46,573 bases of DNA from Actinoallomurus sp. (GTDB taxonomy: Bacteria > Actinomycetota > Actinomycetes > Streptosporangiales > Streptosporangiaceae): positions 1 through 46,573 of the forward strand of contig JAOPYL010000004.1 in assembly GCA_025964625.1 (NCBI GenBank), given 5' to 3'. How positions within the stretch are numbered: position 1 is the stretch's first letter; every line of letters starts with the position of its first letter. Shown here piece by piece: positions 34,979-46,573 of this stretch. The notes under the pieces are model-generated. The model searched no databases. It was not told the origin of the DNA and was given only the letters and a program-made list of their open reading frames with translations. The translations under genes and the position numbers were made by a program.

Positions 34979-35899
34979 ATGGAACTGGGGATGATCGGCC
35001 TGGGCCGCATGGGCGGCAACATGGCCGAGCGCCTGCGCCGGGCCGGGCACACGGTCATCGGCTACGACCACGACCCGAAGATCAGTGACGTCGGGTCACT
35101 GCAGGAGCTCGTCCAGCGACTGACGACGCCGCGGGCGGTGTGGGTGATGGTGCCCGCGGGCGAGGCGACGCGCGCCACCATCGAGAGCCTCGGCGAGGCG
35201 CTCGACCCCGGCGATGTGGTCGTCGACGGAGGCAACTCCCACTACGCCGACGACCAGAAGCACGCGGCGCTGCTCGCCGAGAAGGGCATCGGCTTCGTCG
35301 ACGCCGGCGTCAGCGGCGGCGTCTGGGGCCTGGACAACGGCTATGCCCTCATGGTCGGCGGCGAGGACGAGCACGTGAAGCACCTGATGCCGATCTTTGA
35401 GGCGCTCAAGCCCCAGGGGGAGTTCGGGTTCGTGCACGCCGGCGAGGTGGGGGCCGGGCACTTCGCCAAGATGGTCCACAACGGCATCGAGTACGGCATG
35501 ATGCAGGCCTACGCCGAGGGCTGGGAGCTGCTGCAGGCCAGCGACCTCGTCAAGAACGTCCCGGAGACCTTCCACAGCTGGCGTGAGGGCACCGTCATCC
35601 GCTCCTGGCTGCTCGACCTGCTCGACCTGGCGCTGCACGACGACCCCGACCTGGCCAAGCTCAAGGGTTTCGCGCAGGACTCCGGCGAGGGCCGGTGGAC
35701 CGTGCAGGCCGCGGTGGACCTCGCAGTCCCGCTGCCCGTGATCACTGCCGCCCTGTACGCCAGGTTCGCCTCCCGCCAGGACGACTCGCCGGCGATGAAG
35801 TGTGTGGCCGCGCTGCGTAACCAGTTCGGCGGCCACGCGGTGGAGACCCAGAAGGGCGCCGACTCCCCCGGGGCCGACGTCACACCGCCTGCGACCTGA
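34979..35899 (+). CDS. gnd: 6-phosphogluconate dehydrogenase (short, decarboxylating type)
   Basis: Oxidises 6-phosphogluconate to ribulose 5-phosphate and CO2. The 306-aa protein is the short form, against ~470 aa for the classical enzyme: [17 protein letters not shown] binds the nucleotide, [11 protein letters not shown] and [19 protein letters not shown] hold the catalytic residues. Cofactor preference (NAD versus NADP) is not clear. Its place between dnaN and recF is conserved in actinomycetes, though no functional link to replication is known. Confidence 0.94.
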   Translation: MELGMIGLGRMGGNMAERLRRAGHTVIGYDHDPKISDVGSLQELVQRLTTPRAVWVMVPAGEATRATIESLGEALDPGDVVVDGGNSHYADDQKHAALLAEKGIGFVDAGVSGGVWGLDNGYALMVGGEDEHVKHLMPIFEALKPQGEFGFVHAGEVGAGHFAKMVHNGIEYGMMQAYAEGWELLQASDLVKNVPETFHSWREGTVIRSWLLDLLDLALHDDPDLAKLKGFAQDSGEGRWTVQAAVDLAVPLPVITAALYARFASRQDDSPAMKCVAALRNQFGGHAVETQKGADSPGADVTPPAT

Positions 35900-35956
35900 C
35901 CCACTCTCCCGGTCCGGTGCGGTCCGGTCCGGTGCGGGAGGGCACGGCGCTGGCGG

Positions 35957-35999
35957 TGTCCACAGAACCAGCGCTGGTTGTGCACAGCCTGGGGACAAC
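35957..35999. promoter_or_regulatory. DnaA-box-like pair around a 14-bp palindrome before recF
   Basis: AACCAGCGCTGGTT (35966–35979) is a perfect palindrome. On its left is GTGTCCACA (35957–35965) and on its right TTGTGCACA (35978–35986), each one base off a DnaA box. The arrangement lies about 2.2 kb from oriC. Confidence 0.5.
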
Positions 36000-36090
36000 T
36001 CGGGCGCATCCGCACGGCGCGCGAACCGCCGCGAGGTCGTACCGGCCGGACGGGCGCCGGCCGCCGCCCGCAGGGCCTACCCTCGTCCGG

Positions 36091-37212
36091 GTGTACGTCG
36101 CCCACCTAACGCTGCAGGACTTCCGGTCGTATGAGTCCGCCGAGATCGCCCTCGACCCGGGGATCAGCGCGTTCGTGGGCCCGAACGGCCAGGGCAAGAC
36201 CAATCTCGTCGAGGCCGTCGGCTACGTCGCCCTGCACGGCAGCCACCGCGTATCCACCGACGCGCCCCTGGTCAGGCACGGCGCACCCCGCGCGATCGTG
36301 CGGGCCGGAGTGGTCCGCGACGAGCGGAAGGCCCTGATCGAGCTTGAGATCAACCCGGGCCGGGCCAACCGCGCCCGGCTCAACCGGTCTCCGGTGCGGC
36401 GTCCCCGCGAGGTGCTGGGGATGCTGCGGACCGTGCTGTTCGCCCCCGAGGACCTCGTCCTGGTCAAGGGCGACCCCGGCGAGCGCCGCCGGTTCCTGGA
36501 CGAGCTGCTGACCATCCGCGCGCCGCGTTTCGCCGGCGTGCGGGCCGACTACGACCGGGTGCTCAAGCAGCGCAACGCCCTGCTGAAATCCGCGGCCGCG
36601 CACCGGCGGGCGCCCGGCCAGGAGGTCCTGAGCACGCTGGACGTGTGGAACACCCACCTGGCCCGCACCGGCGCCGAGCTGCTCGGCGCCAGGCTGGAGC
36701 TGGTCGCGTCGCTCCGCCCGCTGGTCGCCAAGGCCTACGCGGCACTCGCCCCCGGCGGCGTCGCCGACCTGGACTACCGCGCCTCGGCCGGGCAGGAGTT
36801 GTCCACAGACCGTGCGCAACTCGGCGAGACGCTGCTGGCCGCCATGGCCGAGGCACGCCGCGGCGAGCTGGAGCGGGGAGTCAGCCTGGTGGGCCCGCAC
36901 CGCGACGAGCTGCTGCTCGAACTGGGGGACCTGCCCGCCCGCGGGTACGCCAGTCACGGCGAGTCCTGGTCGTTCGCGCTGGCGTTGCGGCTGGCCTCGT
37001 TCGAGCTGCTGCGCGCCGACGGCGATGATCCTGTGCTGGTCCTCGACGACGTGTTCGCCGAGCTGGACACCGGACGTCGCACCCGCCTGGCCGAGCTGGT
37101 CGCGCCCGCCGAGCAGGTCCTGATCACCGCCGCCGTACCGGCCGACGTGCCGGAGCAGCTCAGCGGCGCGGCGTACGACGTCGCCGACGGGGAGGTCACA
37201 CGTGTCCGATGA
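36091..37212 (+). CDS. recF: DNA repair and replication protein RecF
   Basis: An SMC-like ATPase that loads RecA at gaps. The 373-aa protein from GTG 36091 ([19 protein letters not shown]) matches known RecF starts; an upstream in-frame start adds 58 low-complexity residues. Walker A is GPNGQGKT (30–37), the signature [15 protein letters not shown] lies near 302, and Walker B is [12 protein letters not shown]. It overlaps the next gene by 11 nt. Confidence 0.96.
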   Translation: MYVAHLTLQDFRSYESAEIALDPGISAFVGPNGQGKTNLVEAVGYVALHGSHRVSTDAPLVRHGAPRAIVRAGVVRDERKALIELEINPGRANRARLNRSPVRRPREVLGMLRTVLFAPEDLVLVKGDPGERRRFLDELLTIRAPRFAGVRADYDRVLKQRNALLKSAAAHRRAPGQEVLSTLDVWNTHLARTGAELLGARLELVASLRPLVAKAYAALAPGGVADLDYRASAGQELSTDRAQLGETLLAAMAEARRGELERGVSLVGPHRDELLLELGDLPARGYASHGESWSFALALRLASFELLRADGDDPVLVLDDVFAELDTGRRTRLAELVAPAEQVLITAAVPADVPEQLSGAAYDVADGEVTRVR

Positions 37213-37714
37213 TCCACAAGATCCACAGTCTGTGGAAAAACCCAAGTCCGGCATCGAACTGGCACGGGAGGCCCTGGCCCAGGCCAAGGCGGATGCGAGG
37301 GAACGCGGCGCCCAGCCCGGGCAGGGGCGGAAGAAGAGGCGCAAGCCGGTAAGGGAGTCCGGGCGCGGCGGCGATCCGACCGCGTTCGGTCCCGCGATCC
37401 GCGAGCTGATGGCCGCCCGCGGCTGGCAGGAACGCGCCGCGGTGGGCGGCGTGTTCGGGCGCTGGCCGGAGATCGTCGGTCCGGAACTGGCCGAGCACAC
37501 GGCGCCGCAGACCTTCGAGGACGGCGTGCTCGTCGTCGCCGCCGACTCGACGACCTGGGCGACTCAGCTGCGCCTGCTCGCGTCGAACCTGGTCAAGCGG
37601 CTCAACGAGGACCTCGGACACGGCACCGTGCGACGGGTCAAGGTGGTGGGCCCGGCGTCCGGGCCGCGTGGCGGCGGCCGCCTGCGGGTCACCGGCGGAC
37701 GCCGCCGTACGTGA
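37202..37714 (+). CDS. dciA: DUF721 / DciA-like helicase-loading protein
   Basis: A 170-aa protein of the DUF721/DciA family (Rv0004 in M. tuberculosis), which interacts with and loads the replicative helicase DnaB in bacteria without DnaC. The N-terminal third is charged and flexible ([19 protein letters not shown]). The folded core covers about 60–145: [77 protein letters not shown] 37202 overlaps the recF stop. Its first codons contain DnaA-box-like DNA. Confidence 0.92.
   Translation: MSDDPQDPQSVEKPKSGIELAREALAQAKADARERGAQPGQGRKKRRKPVRESGRGGDPTAFGPAIRELMAARGWQERAAVGGVFGRWPEIVGPELAEHTAPQTFEDGVLVVAADSTTWATQLRLLASNLVKRLNEDLGHGTVRRVKVVGPASGPRGGGRLRVTGGRRRT
37211..37236. promoter_or_regulatory. 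DnaA-box-like sequences at the recF/dciA overlap
   Basis: TGATCCACA-type and AGATCCACA-type boxes are followed by an exact inverted repeat CCACAG-T-CTGTGG (37223–37235). They are inside coding sequence but all fit the ATCCACA core of a DnaA box. Confidence 0.5.
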
Positions 37715-39972
<2,258 letters not shown>

Positions 39973-39982
39973 GGCCGGCAGC

Positions 39983-40010
39983 CGCGCGCCGGGGCACGGC
40001 CCGGCGCGCG
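39983..40010 (+). terminator. Hairpin between gyrB and gyrA
   Basis: A perfect 11-bp stem (39983–39993 with 40000–40010) around GCACGG. It may reduce read-through or mark mRNA processing rather than fully stop transcription. Confidence 0.65.
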
Positions 40011-40057
40011 CCCGCCGCCCGTACGACTTCAAGCTGGAACTGGAAGAGGTCTTTTAG

Positions 40058-42574
<2,517 letters not shown>

Positions 42575-42623
42575 GTCACCTGATAGCGCGTCAGGGGATG
42601 CGTCGCCTTCCCGGGGAGGTCAT

Positions 42624-43505
42624 ATGACGGCCAACGCCGGCAAAGGCGGCGGGAAGTCCGGGCAGCGTTCGACCCGGGCGGGCGCCAAGAGCGGCCAGCC
42701 GCGGAAGAAGACCAGCGTCGCCAAGCCGCCGAGCGACGAGGTGACCCTCAAGACCACCAGCGACGTGACCAACGGCTCTCAGCCCTCCGACAAGGCCGAG
42801 GAGACGCCAGGCAGGAAGGTCGCCGGCTACGGGCCCGCGGACGAGGCGACGACGGAGGACTCGGGCGCCAGGCTGCCCGCGTTCAGCGCGTCAAAGGACG
42901 ACGAGCCCGCCAAGGAGTCGCCGAAGACGGGGGAGCCCGCCCCCAGTTCGGGTAGGAGCCCGGCCATGGACGTTTCCGCGCCTACCCCCGGTTTCGAGCC
43001 CTCCACTCCGCCTGCCGACAACCCCTCACGTACGCCGGGCAAGGCCGCCTTCGACGCGGCCGCCAAGGTCTCCAAGCTGACCGGAGCCCTGCGCAAGCCC
43101 GACAATACTTCCGGGGGCCGGAAGGCCCCGCGAAAGGCCCACCTGCAGGTGGCACGGCTCGAGCCGTGGTCGGTGATGAAGTTCAGCTTCGTGATGTCCC
43201 TGGTGTGCTTCCTCGTGCTGTTCGTCGCGGTCGTCGTGCTGTACGTCATCCTGTCCGGGCTCGGCGTCTTCGACGCACTGTCGAACACGATCCGGGACCT
43301 GACCTCCAACGACCAGGGCAAGAGCGGCGGCATCAACCCGGCAAGCTGGTTCTCGGCGGCGCGCATCCTCAGCTACACGGCGCTGATCGGCGTCCTGAAC
43401 GTCCTCCTCATCACCGCCCTGGCCACCGTCTGGTCCGTCATCTACAACATGGCCGCCGACCTGGTCGGCGGGGTGGAGGTCACCCTGAAGGAGGCCGACC
43501 AGTAG
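42624..43505 (+). CDS. DUF3566 transmembrane protein
   Basis: A 293-aa protein at the position of Rv0007. The first ~180 residues are a disordered Ser/Pro/Lys-rich cytosolic region. The DUF3566 domain follows: RLEPWSVMKFSFVMSLVCFLVLFVAVVVLYVIL is the first helix, NDQGKSGGINPASWFSAARIL the loop, and IGVLNVLLITALATVWSVIYNMAADLVGGVEVTL the second helix. Function is unknown; the link to gyrA and tRNA-Ile is conserved in actinobacteria. ATG 42624 follows GGGGAGG; a longer reading overlaps gyrA. Confidence 0.93.
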   Translation: MTANAGKGGGKSGQRSTRAGAKSGQPRKKTSVAKPPSDEVTLKTTSDVTNGSQPSDKAEETPGRKVAGYGPADEATTEDSGARLPAFSASKDDEPAKESPKTGEPAPSSGRSPAMDVSAPTPGFEPSTPPADNPSRTPGKAAFDAAAKVSKLTGALRKPDNTSGGRKAPRKAHLQVARLEPWSVMKFSFVMSLVCFLVLFVAVVVLYVILSGLGVFDALSNTIRDLTSNDQGKSGGINPASWFSAARILSYTALIGVLNVLLITALATVWSVIYNMAADLVGGVEVTLKEADQ

Positions 43506-43616
43506 CCTGCGGCCGCGCCGCCTCGGGAAGCCGGATCAATTACCGGTTAGGGGCGGCGATCGGGTACTGTTTCTCGACGTCGCCCTATGGTCCTTCCCGA
43601 CCTGGAGCAGCTGCAC

Positions 43617-43693
43617 GGGCCTATAGCTCAGTCGGTTAGAGCGCATCCCTGATAAGGATGAGGCCGGAGGTTCAAGTCCTCCTAGGCCCACCA
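43617..43693 (+). tRNA. tRNA-Ile (anticodon GAT)
   Basis: The 77-nt cloverleaf closes with acceptor GGGCCTA/TAGGCCC, discriminator A and an encoded CCA. The D-arm GCTC…GAGC, the anticodon loop CTGATAA and TΨC loop TTCAAGT are all present. Confidence 0.97.
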
Positions 43694-43701
43694 GTCAGCA
43701 G

Positions 43702-43739
43702 ACGAGGAAACCCCCGCCATGGCGCGGGGGTTTCCTCGT
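43702..43739 (+). terminator. Terminator after tRNA-Ile
   Basis: A perfect 16-bp stem (43702–43717 with 43724–43739) around CATGGC, 9 bp after the tRNA. It contains GGGGGTTT in the right arm. Confidence 0.93.
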
Positions 43740-43874
43740 TGTGGGAGAAAGACGAGAGCCCGATGCGTACGAGCCCGTGCGCGCCTCGGATCGGCAGACC
43801 CCGTAGATGCCGAACGCGCCGGCGCCGCGGGGGGGCGATGCCGACGCGTCCTGGAAACGCTATGAGTACGAGGG

Positions 43875-43896
43875 GGTACCGCTTACCAGCGGTACC
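43875..43896 (-). terminator. Hairpin overlapping the stop of the 57-aa gene
   Basis: GGTACCGCT-TACC-AGCGGTACC is a perfect 9-bp inverted repeat that contains the TAA stop (43883–43885) of the leftward small gene. It may stall or end its transcript. Confidence 0.5.
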
Positions 43897-44056
43897 AGCG
43901 GCCCCGCCCGCCGCCCGCCGCCCCGGCTCCCCGGAACACGAATCCGAGCAGCCACAGAACCAGGACGACGAGTGCGATCCACCACAGGATGTGGATCGCA
44001 AAACCCGCGCCACCGAGGATCAGCGCAAGCAAAAGAACCGCTATGACGATGCCCAT
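43883..44056 (-). CDS. 57-aa hydrophobic membrane protein
   Basis: A small protein with two adjacent hydrophobic helices: GIVIAVLLLALILGGAGFAIHIL and WWIALVVLVLWLLGFVF, then a Gly/Arg tail ending RGRWYRW. It resembles the 'hydrophobic protein' family common in streptomycetes. ATG 44056 follows AAGGGAG. A weak σB-like pattern (GTTT…GGGGAT) lies upstream on the same strand, and would suggest stress induction, but I would not rely on it. Function is unknown. Confidence 0.82.
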   Translation of the reverse strand: MGIVIAVLLLALILGGAGFAIHILWWIALVVLVLWLLGFVFRGAGAAGGGRGRWYRW

Positions 44057-44304
44057 TGAAGTCTCCCTTCAGGTATGCAACTCATAGATCCCCCCACGTA
44101 GAGGACTAAACCTCTGAGGATCAACCTCCGACCGTGACTGCCGACACGGGTCTGTAGCGACACCGATACCCCGCGAGCGGATGTGAATACACCCACTGCC
44201 CGTGCCCGGAGCCGAATGTCACTGATGTGGATCATTGGCCGACAGGCCTGGGACGCGGCCAGGACCAGGTCGTCGAAGAGGTCAGAAGGTGAACCCGCCG
44301 GTGT
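44057..44304. other. Gap holding two small GAGG/CCTC hairpins
   Basis: AGAGG-ACTAAA-CCTCT (44100–44115) and GAGG-ATCAA-CCTC (44116–44128) lie upstream of the 57-aa gene. No coding sequence is evident; frames here have poor codon bias. Confidence 0.4.
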
Positions 44305-44937
44305 TCAGCAGTGGTTGAGCAGTGAGGTGAGGGCGTTCTTCTCAGCGGTGTTCACCGCGAGTCCCCACACGTACTTCACGTTCACGTAGGCGCGGGCGTA
44401 CGTGCAGCGGAAGGCGTGCCGCGGGGGCAGCCAGCGAGCCGGGTCCTTGCCGCCCTTCTTCTCGTTGATCGGGTGGTCGGCGGTCCACAGCTCGGCGTGC
44501 TTGAGATCGTTGGCGAACGCGCGGCGCTTGGCCGTGGTCCAGTACCTCGCGCCGGAGCGCCACGCTTCGGCCAGCGCTACGAGATGCTCGATGTCGATCT
44601 TGTGTGGGCTGGTCACCGTCTTGCCGTCGTACGGGCTGTACCAGCGGCCTTTGGTCGGATAGCAGTCGGAACCGACGCGCACCCCCTGGCCGTCACGCTG
44701 CAGCACGACCTCGCGCGTGCTGCAGCCATGGCCCTGGTCGATCCAGTGCGGGAACTTGGCCCTGCTGTATCCGGACAGCGAGGTTTCCTTCCTGACCTTG
44801 AGCTTGGCCAGTTCCTTCTTGGCCGTCGTCACGGCGGGGGGCGGAGGCGGTGCGGCGGACGCGGGTGAGGCGACGAGGACGGTGGCGGTCAGCGGGATGG
44901 CGGACAGGATTGCGGCAGCGGCGAAGGCACGCTTCAC
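44305..44937 (-). CDS. Secreted HNH-type nuclease (DUF1524/GmrSD-like)
   Basis: A 210-aa extracellular protein. From GTG 44937 (AAGGAG upstream) it opens with a signal peptide (KRAFAAAAILSAIPLTATVLVASPASA-A), followed by a Pro stretch. The nuclease core holds DIEHLVALAEAWRSGA with the metal-binding His, then NDLKHAELWTADHPINEKKGGKDPARWLPP, and the Asn/Lys of the HNH motif. Cysteines C near 72 and 92 probably form a disulfide. The family occurs widely in actinomycetes, probably for extracellular DNA use; this is inference. A longer reading of the frame upstream has no signal peptide and is not used. Confidence 0.88.
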   Translation of the reverse strand: MKRAFAAAAILSAIPLTATVLVASPASAAPPPPPAVTTAKKELAKLKVRKETSLSGYSRAKFPHWIDQGHGCSTREVVLQRDGQGVRVGSDCYPTKGRWYSPYDGKTVTSPHKIDIEHLVALAEAWRSGARYWTTAKRRAFANDLKHAELWTADHPINEKKGGKDPARWLPPRHAFRCTYARAYVNVKYVWGLAVNTAEKNALTSLLNHC

Positions 44938-45395
44938 GGCAATCTCCTTTCTCGGGTTCTCTACGGGTGAGAGTCGCGCCCGAGCACCACCGTCCGGTAA
45001 GCACACAGTGGATCCAAGATGGCGGTGTGTGACCGCATATGGCCTGATTCTTAGTGTTTCCAGGCTTTCGTGGTGGGCAACGCAAGCGGCGGTCACGGTC
45101 GGGTCATGACGCCGTGCCGCTGTCGCGTGATGGGGTCGCCGGTCCACGTGAACAATCCACAGGCCTGTGGACAAGTCTGTGTGGCGCCTATGGAAGGCTT
45201 ACGGACAAGCAGATCAGGAGGCTAGGTGCGCGCCGAGTTATCCACAGGTGGGGACGATTCGGCTGCCAGGCCGTGCGTTGAAGAACCACGGGAGTCACAT
45301 GATCGACAACGCGCGGGGGGGAAGCGGCGCGGCCTACCGCAACGGTTGCTAGGCTGCGAGACGCACTGCTAGTCGAAGTTTGAAGGGGTTCCACC
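44938..45395. promoter_or_regulatory. DnaA-box cluster in a 458-bp gene-free region
   Basis: Two perfect DnaA boxes, TTGTCCACA (reverse, 45166–45174) and TTATCCACA (45238–45246), plus CAATCCACA (45153–45161). The first and third flank an exact palindrome CCACAGGCCTGTGG (45157–45170). An 8-bp inverted repeat GTGACCGC/GCGGTCAC lies between about 45028 and 45097. The region must also carry promoters of the nuclease and DLW genes. It is 11.5 kb from oriC. Confidence 0.75.
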
Positions 45396-45515
45396 GTGAA
45401 GAAGCTCATCGTTCTTGCGCTGGTCGCCCTCGGTGGATTCGCGGTCTGGCGTCGGCTTCAGCAGGACCGGGCCGAGCTCGACCTGTGGACCGAGGCGACG
45501 TCGGCGGACAGCTGA
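45396..45515 (+). CDS. DLW-39 family small protein
   Basis: A 39-aa protein ending in the family signature: KKLIVLALVALGGFAVWRRLQQDRAELDLWTEATSADS. It has one short membrane helix, then a charged segment with the invariant D-L-W. GTG 45396 follows GAAGGGG. Its length of exactly 39 residues fits the actinobacterial family named for it. The position between tRNA-Ile and tRNA-Ala is conserved. Function is unknown. Confidence 0.9.
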   Translation: MKKLIVLALVALGGFAVWRRLQQDRAELDLWTEATSADS

Positions 45516-45555
45516 GAGACGACTTAGGTACCGGCGGGGAGCATGGAGGGCGGGC

Positions 45556-46269
45556 GTGGGCGACACAGCGCGGATCACGCTCGCCTGCCTTGACCTCGCC
45601 GGTACGACCGTGGCGGACGGCGGGGTCGTCGAGATGGCCTTCGCCGAGGCGCTCGCAACTCAGGGCATCGTTCCCCGGACCGAGGCGTACGACCGCGCCA
45701 TGGCCCGGGTGCACGCCGCACGAGGCCAGTCGAAGCTCGCCATCTTCCGTGAGGTCATCTCCGACGAGGACCGCGCCCAGGCGGCCAACCATTCCTTCGA
45801 TCGGGCCTACGACTCCGTCATCGACCGTGTCGGCCTGACGCCGGTCCCCGGCGCCGAGGACGCCATCGACCGGCTCGCCGACTCCGGCATGCACGTCTGC
45901 CTGATGACGGGCTTCGGCCGTACGACCCTGGGCCGCGTGATCGACACGCTCGGCTGGTGGAAGCGGGCCGACCTCCTCCTCTGCCCCGACGACGTCGGCG
46001 GCCGCGGCCGCCCGTACCCCGACATGATCCTCACCGCCGCGCTTCGGCTCCAGATCGAGGACGTCCGCGCCATCGCGGTCTGCGGCGACACCGAGAGCGA
46101 CATCCGCAGCGGCCGCCGCGCCGGCGCCTCCATCGTCGCGGGCACGCTCACCGGCGTCCACGACCGCGACCGCCTCCAGGCCGCCGGCGCCACCCATGTG
46201 ATCGACAGCATCGCCGACCTACCGGACATCGTCCTCCGCACGAGCGCGGCAGTGCCCGCGCCCCGGTAG
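45556..46269 (+). CDS. Phosphonatase-like HAD hydrolase
   Basis: A 237-aa haloacid dehalogenase-family hydrolase. Motif I is D13-L-A-G-T-T: Ala replaces the second Asp of typical phosphatases, as in phosphonoacetaldehyde hydrolase. Motif II is LMTGFGRTTL, and motif III is CGDTESDIRSGRRAG. The cap has RGQSKLAIF, resembling the Schiff-base Lys loop of phosphonatase. This fits the 'phosphonatase-like hydrolase' family; a true phosphonoacetaldehyde substrate is unproven and no phn genes are nearby. GTG 45556 follows GGAGGG. Confidence 0.88.
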   Translation: MGDTARITLACLDLAGTTVADGGVVEMAFAEALATQGIVPRTEAYDRAMARVHAARGQSKLAIFREVISDEDRAQAANHSFDRAYDSVIDRVGLTPVPGAEDAIDRLADSGMHVCLMTGFGRTTLGRVIDTLGWWKRADLLLCPDDVGGRGRPYPDMILTAALRLQIEDVRAIAVCGDTESDIRSGRRAGASIVAGTLTGVHDRDRLQAAGATHVIDSIADLPDIVLRTSAAVPAPR

Positions 46270-46288
46270 GCTGTTCTCCACCCTTCTC

Positions 46289-46361
46289 GGGGCCTTAGCT
46301 CAGTTGGTAGAGCGCCTGCTTTGCAAGCAGGAAGTCAGGGGTTCGAATCCCCTAGGCTCCA
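46289..46361 (+). tRNA. tRNA-Ala (anticodon TGC)
   Basis: 73 nt, acceptor GGGGCCT/AGGCTCC (one G·U), D-arm GCTC…GAGC, anticodon loop TTTGCAA and TΨC loop TTCGAAT. CCA is not encoded (ACA follows the discriminator), so the pcnA product must add it. Its 3' end is the probable attachment site for the neighbouring integrase. Confidence 0.96.
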
Positions 46362-46445
46362 CAAGCCAGAACGCCTCCCCCCGGATCATGGACGGGGGCG
46401 TTCGTGCCATTAAGCCACTGGGACCAGCACCCCGCCGCGCCGTCG

Positions 46446-46573
46446 TCATCGTCCGGTCTCTCCGCCTTGACCCGTGTCGAGGGCATCGGTGATCTTGCGG
46501 TCAGTGTCGCGTGTCGCATGCTCGTAGATGAGCGCTGCTCGATCGCTGTCATGGCCCATCCGTGCCTTGAGGT
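46446..46573 (-). CDS. Tyrosine recombinase (integrase), C-terminal fragment
   Basis: The last 41 residues of a site-specific recombinase: LKARMGHDSDRAALIYEHATRD carries the G-H of the catalytic pocket and the nucleophilic Tyr (A-L-I-Y-E-H-A-T), followed by a short tail and a TGA at 46448. The protein runs off the right edge. It faces the tRNA-Ala gene, 84 bp away, the usual layout for an element integrated at a tRNA 3' end. Whether the gene is intact cannot be seen. Confidence 0.85.
   Translation of the reverse strand, partial: LKARMGHDSDRAALIYEHATRDTDRKITDALDTGQGGETGR

Noticed and set aside
35917-36090. N-terminal extension of RecF
   Set aside because: The added residues are low-complexity and cover the palindrome/DnaA-like region; known RecF starts at VYVAHL or equivalent.
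43700-43882. Small frames between tRNA-Ile and the hydrophobic gene
   Set aside because: Pro/Arg-rich, overlap the terminator, no ribosome-binding site.

Overview
The window is a high-GC actinomycete chromosome segment centred on the replication origin. The order rpmH–dnaA–oriC–dnaN–gnd–recF–dciA–gyrB–gyrA–DUF3566–tRNA-Ile on one side, and rnpA–yidD–yidC–jag–rsmG–parA–parB … trxA–trxB–anti-sigma–sigM–pseudokinase–murJ–DUF6049–NUDIX–pcnA on the other, is the classical actinobacterial oriC neighbourhood known from Mycobacterium and Streptomyces. Two features resemble Streptomyces and Streptosporangiales more than mycobacteria: the MurJ flippase and its pseudokinase are separate genes, and ino1–PadR–DUF5318–penicillin-binding protein lies on the pcnA side. 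The short inosine synthase, GTG/TTG starts and strong G/C third-position bias fit. The exact genus cannot be told from the sequence; Streptosporangiales is an inference.

Left arm (1–14 kb): a class A penicillin-binding protein (cut by the window edge) and a DUF5318 Cys-rich protein run leftward; a PadR regulator and ino1 run rightward, with a perfect 19-bp palindrome between the two pairs. An accessory block follows: a peptide/nickel-type ABC importer (lipoprotein, two ATPases, two permeases), an MFS exporter, and a lone bioA pointing the other way. pcnA runs leftward.

Middle (14–24 kb): a YbaK-like protein, a NUDIX hydrolase, a DUF6049 surface protein, the lipid II flippase MurJ, a membrane pseudokinase with a discoidin-like C-terminus, SigM and its zinc anti-sigma factor, then thioredoxin reductase and thioredoxin. 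trxB has a textbook SigR-type promoter (GGAAT-N18-GTT). Cell-envelope building and thiol-stress response are therefore linked in one direction of transcription.

Origin (24–43 kb): leftward genes are a GNAT acetyltransferase, parB, parA, rsmG, jag, yidC, yidD, rnpA and rpmH. Two perfect parS cores lie beside parB and inside parA. oriC occupies the 353 bp between dnaA and dnaN and holds about a dozen DnaA-box-like sequences plus an A-rich stretch next to dnaN. Further DnaA-box-like clusters occur before dnaA, before recF, at the recF/dciA overlap, before gyrB, and, notably, in a gene-free stretch near 45.2 kb.

Right arm (43–46.6 kb): tRNA-Ile, a 57-aa hydrophobic protein, a secreted HNH-type nuclease, the 39-aa DLW protein, a phosphonatase-like HAD hydrolase and tRNA-Ala(TGC). 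Immediately after tRNA-Ala, the C-terminus of a tyrosine recombinase enters from the right edge. This indicates an integrated mobile element using the tRNA gene as attachment site; the element itself lies outside the window. Nothing here is clearly a new multi-gene system; the most unusual signals are regulatory and origin-related.
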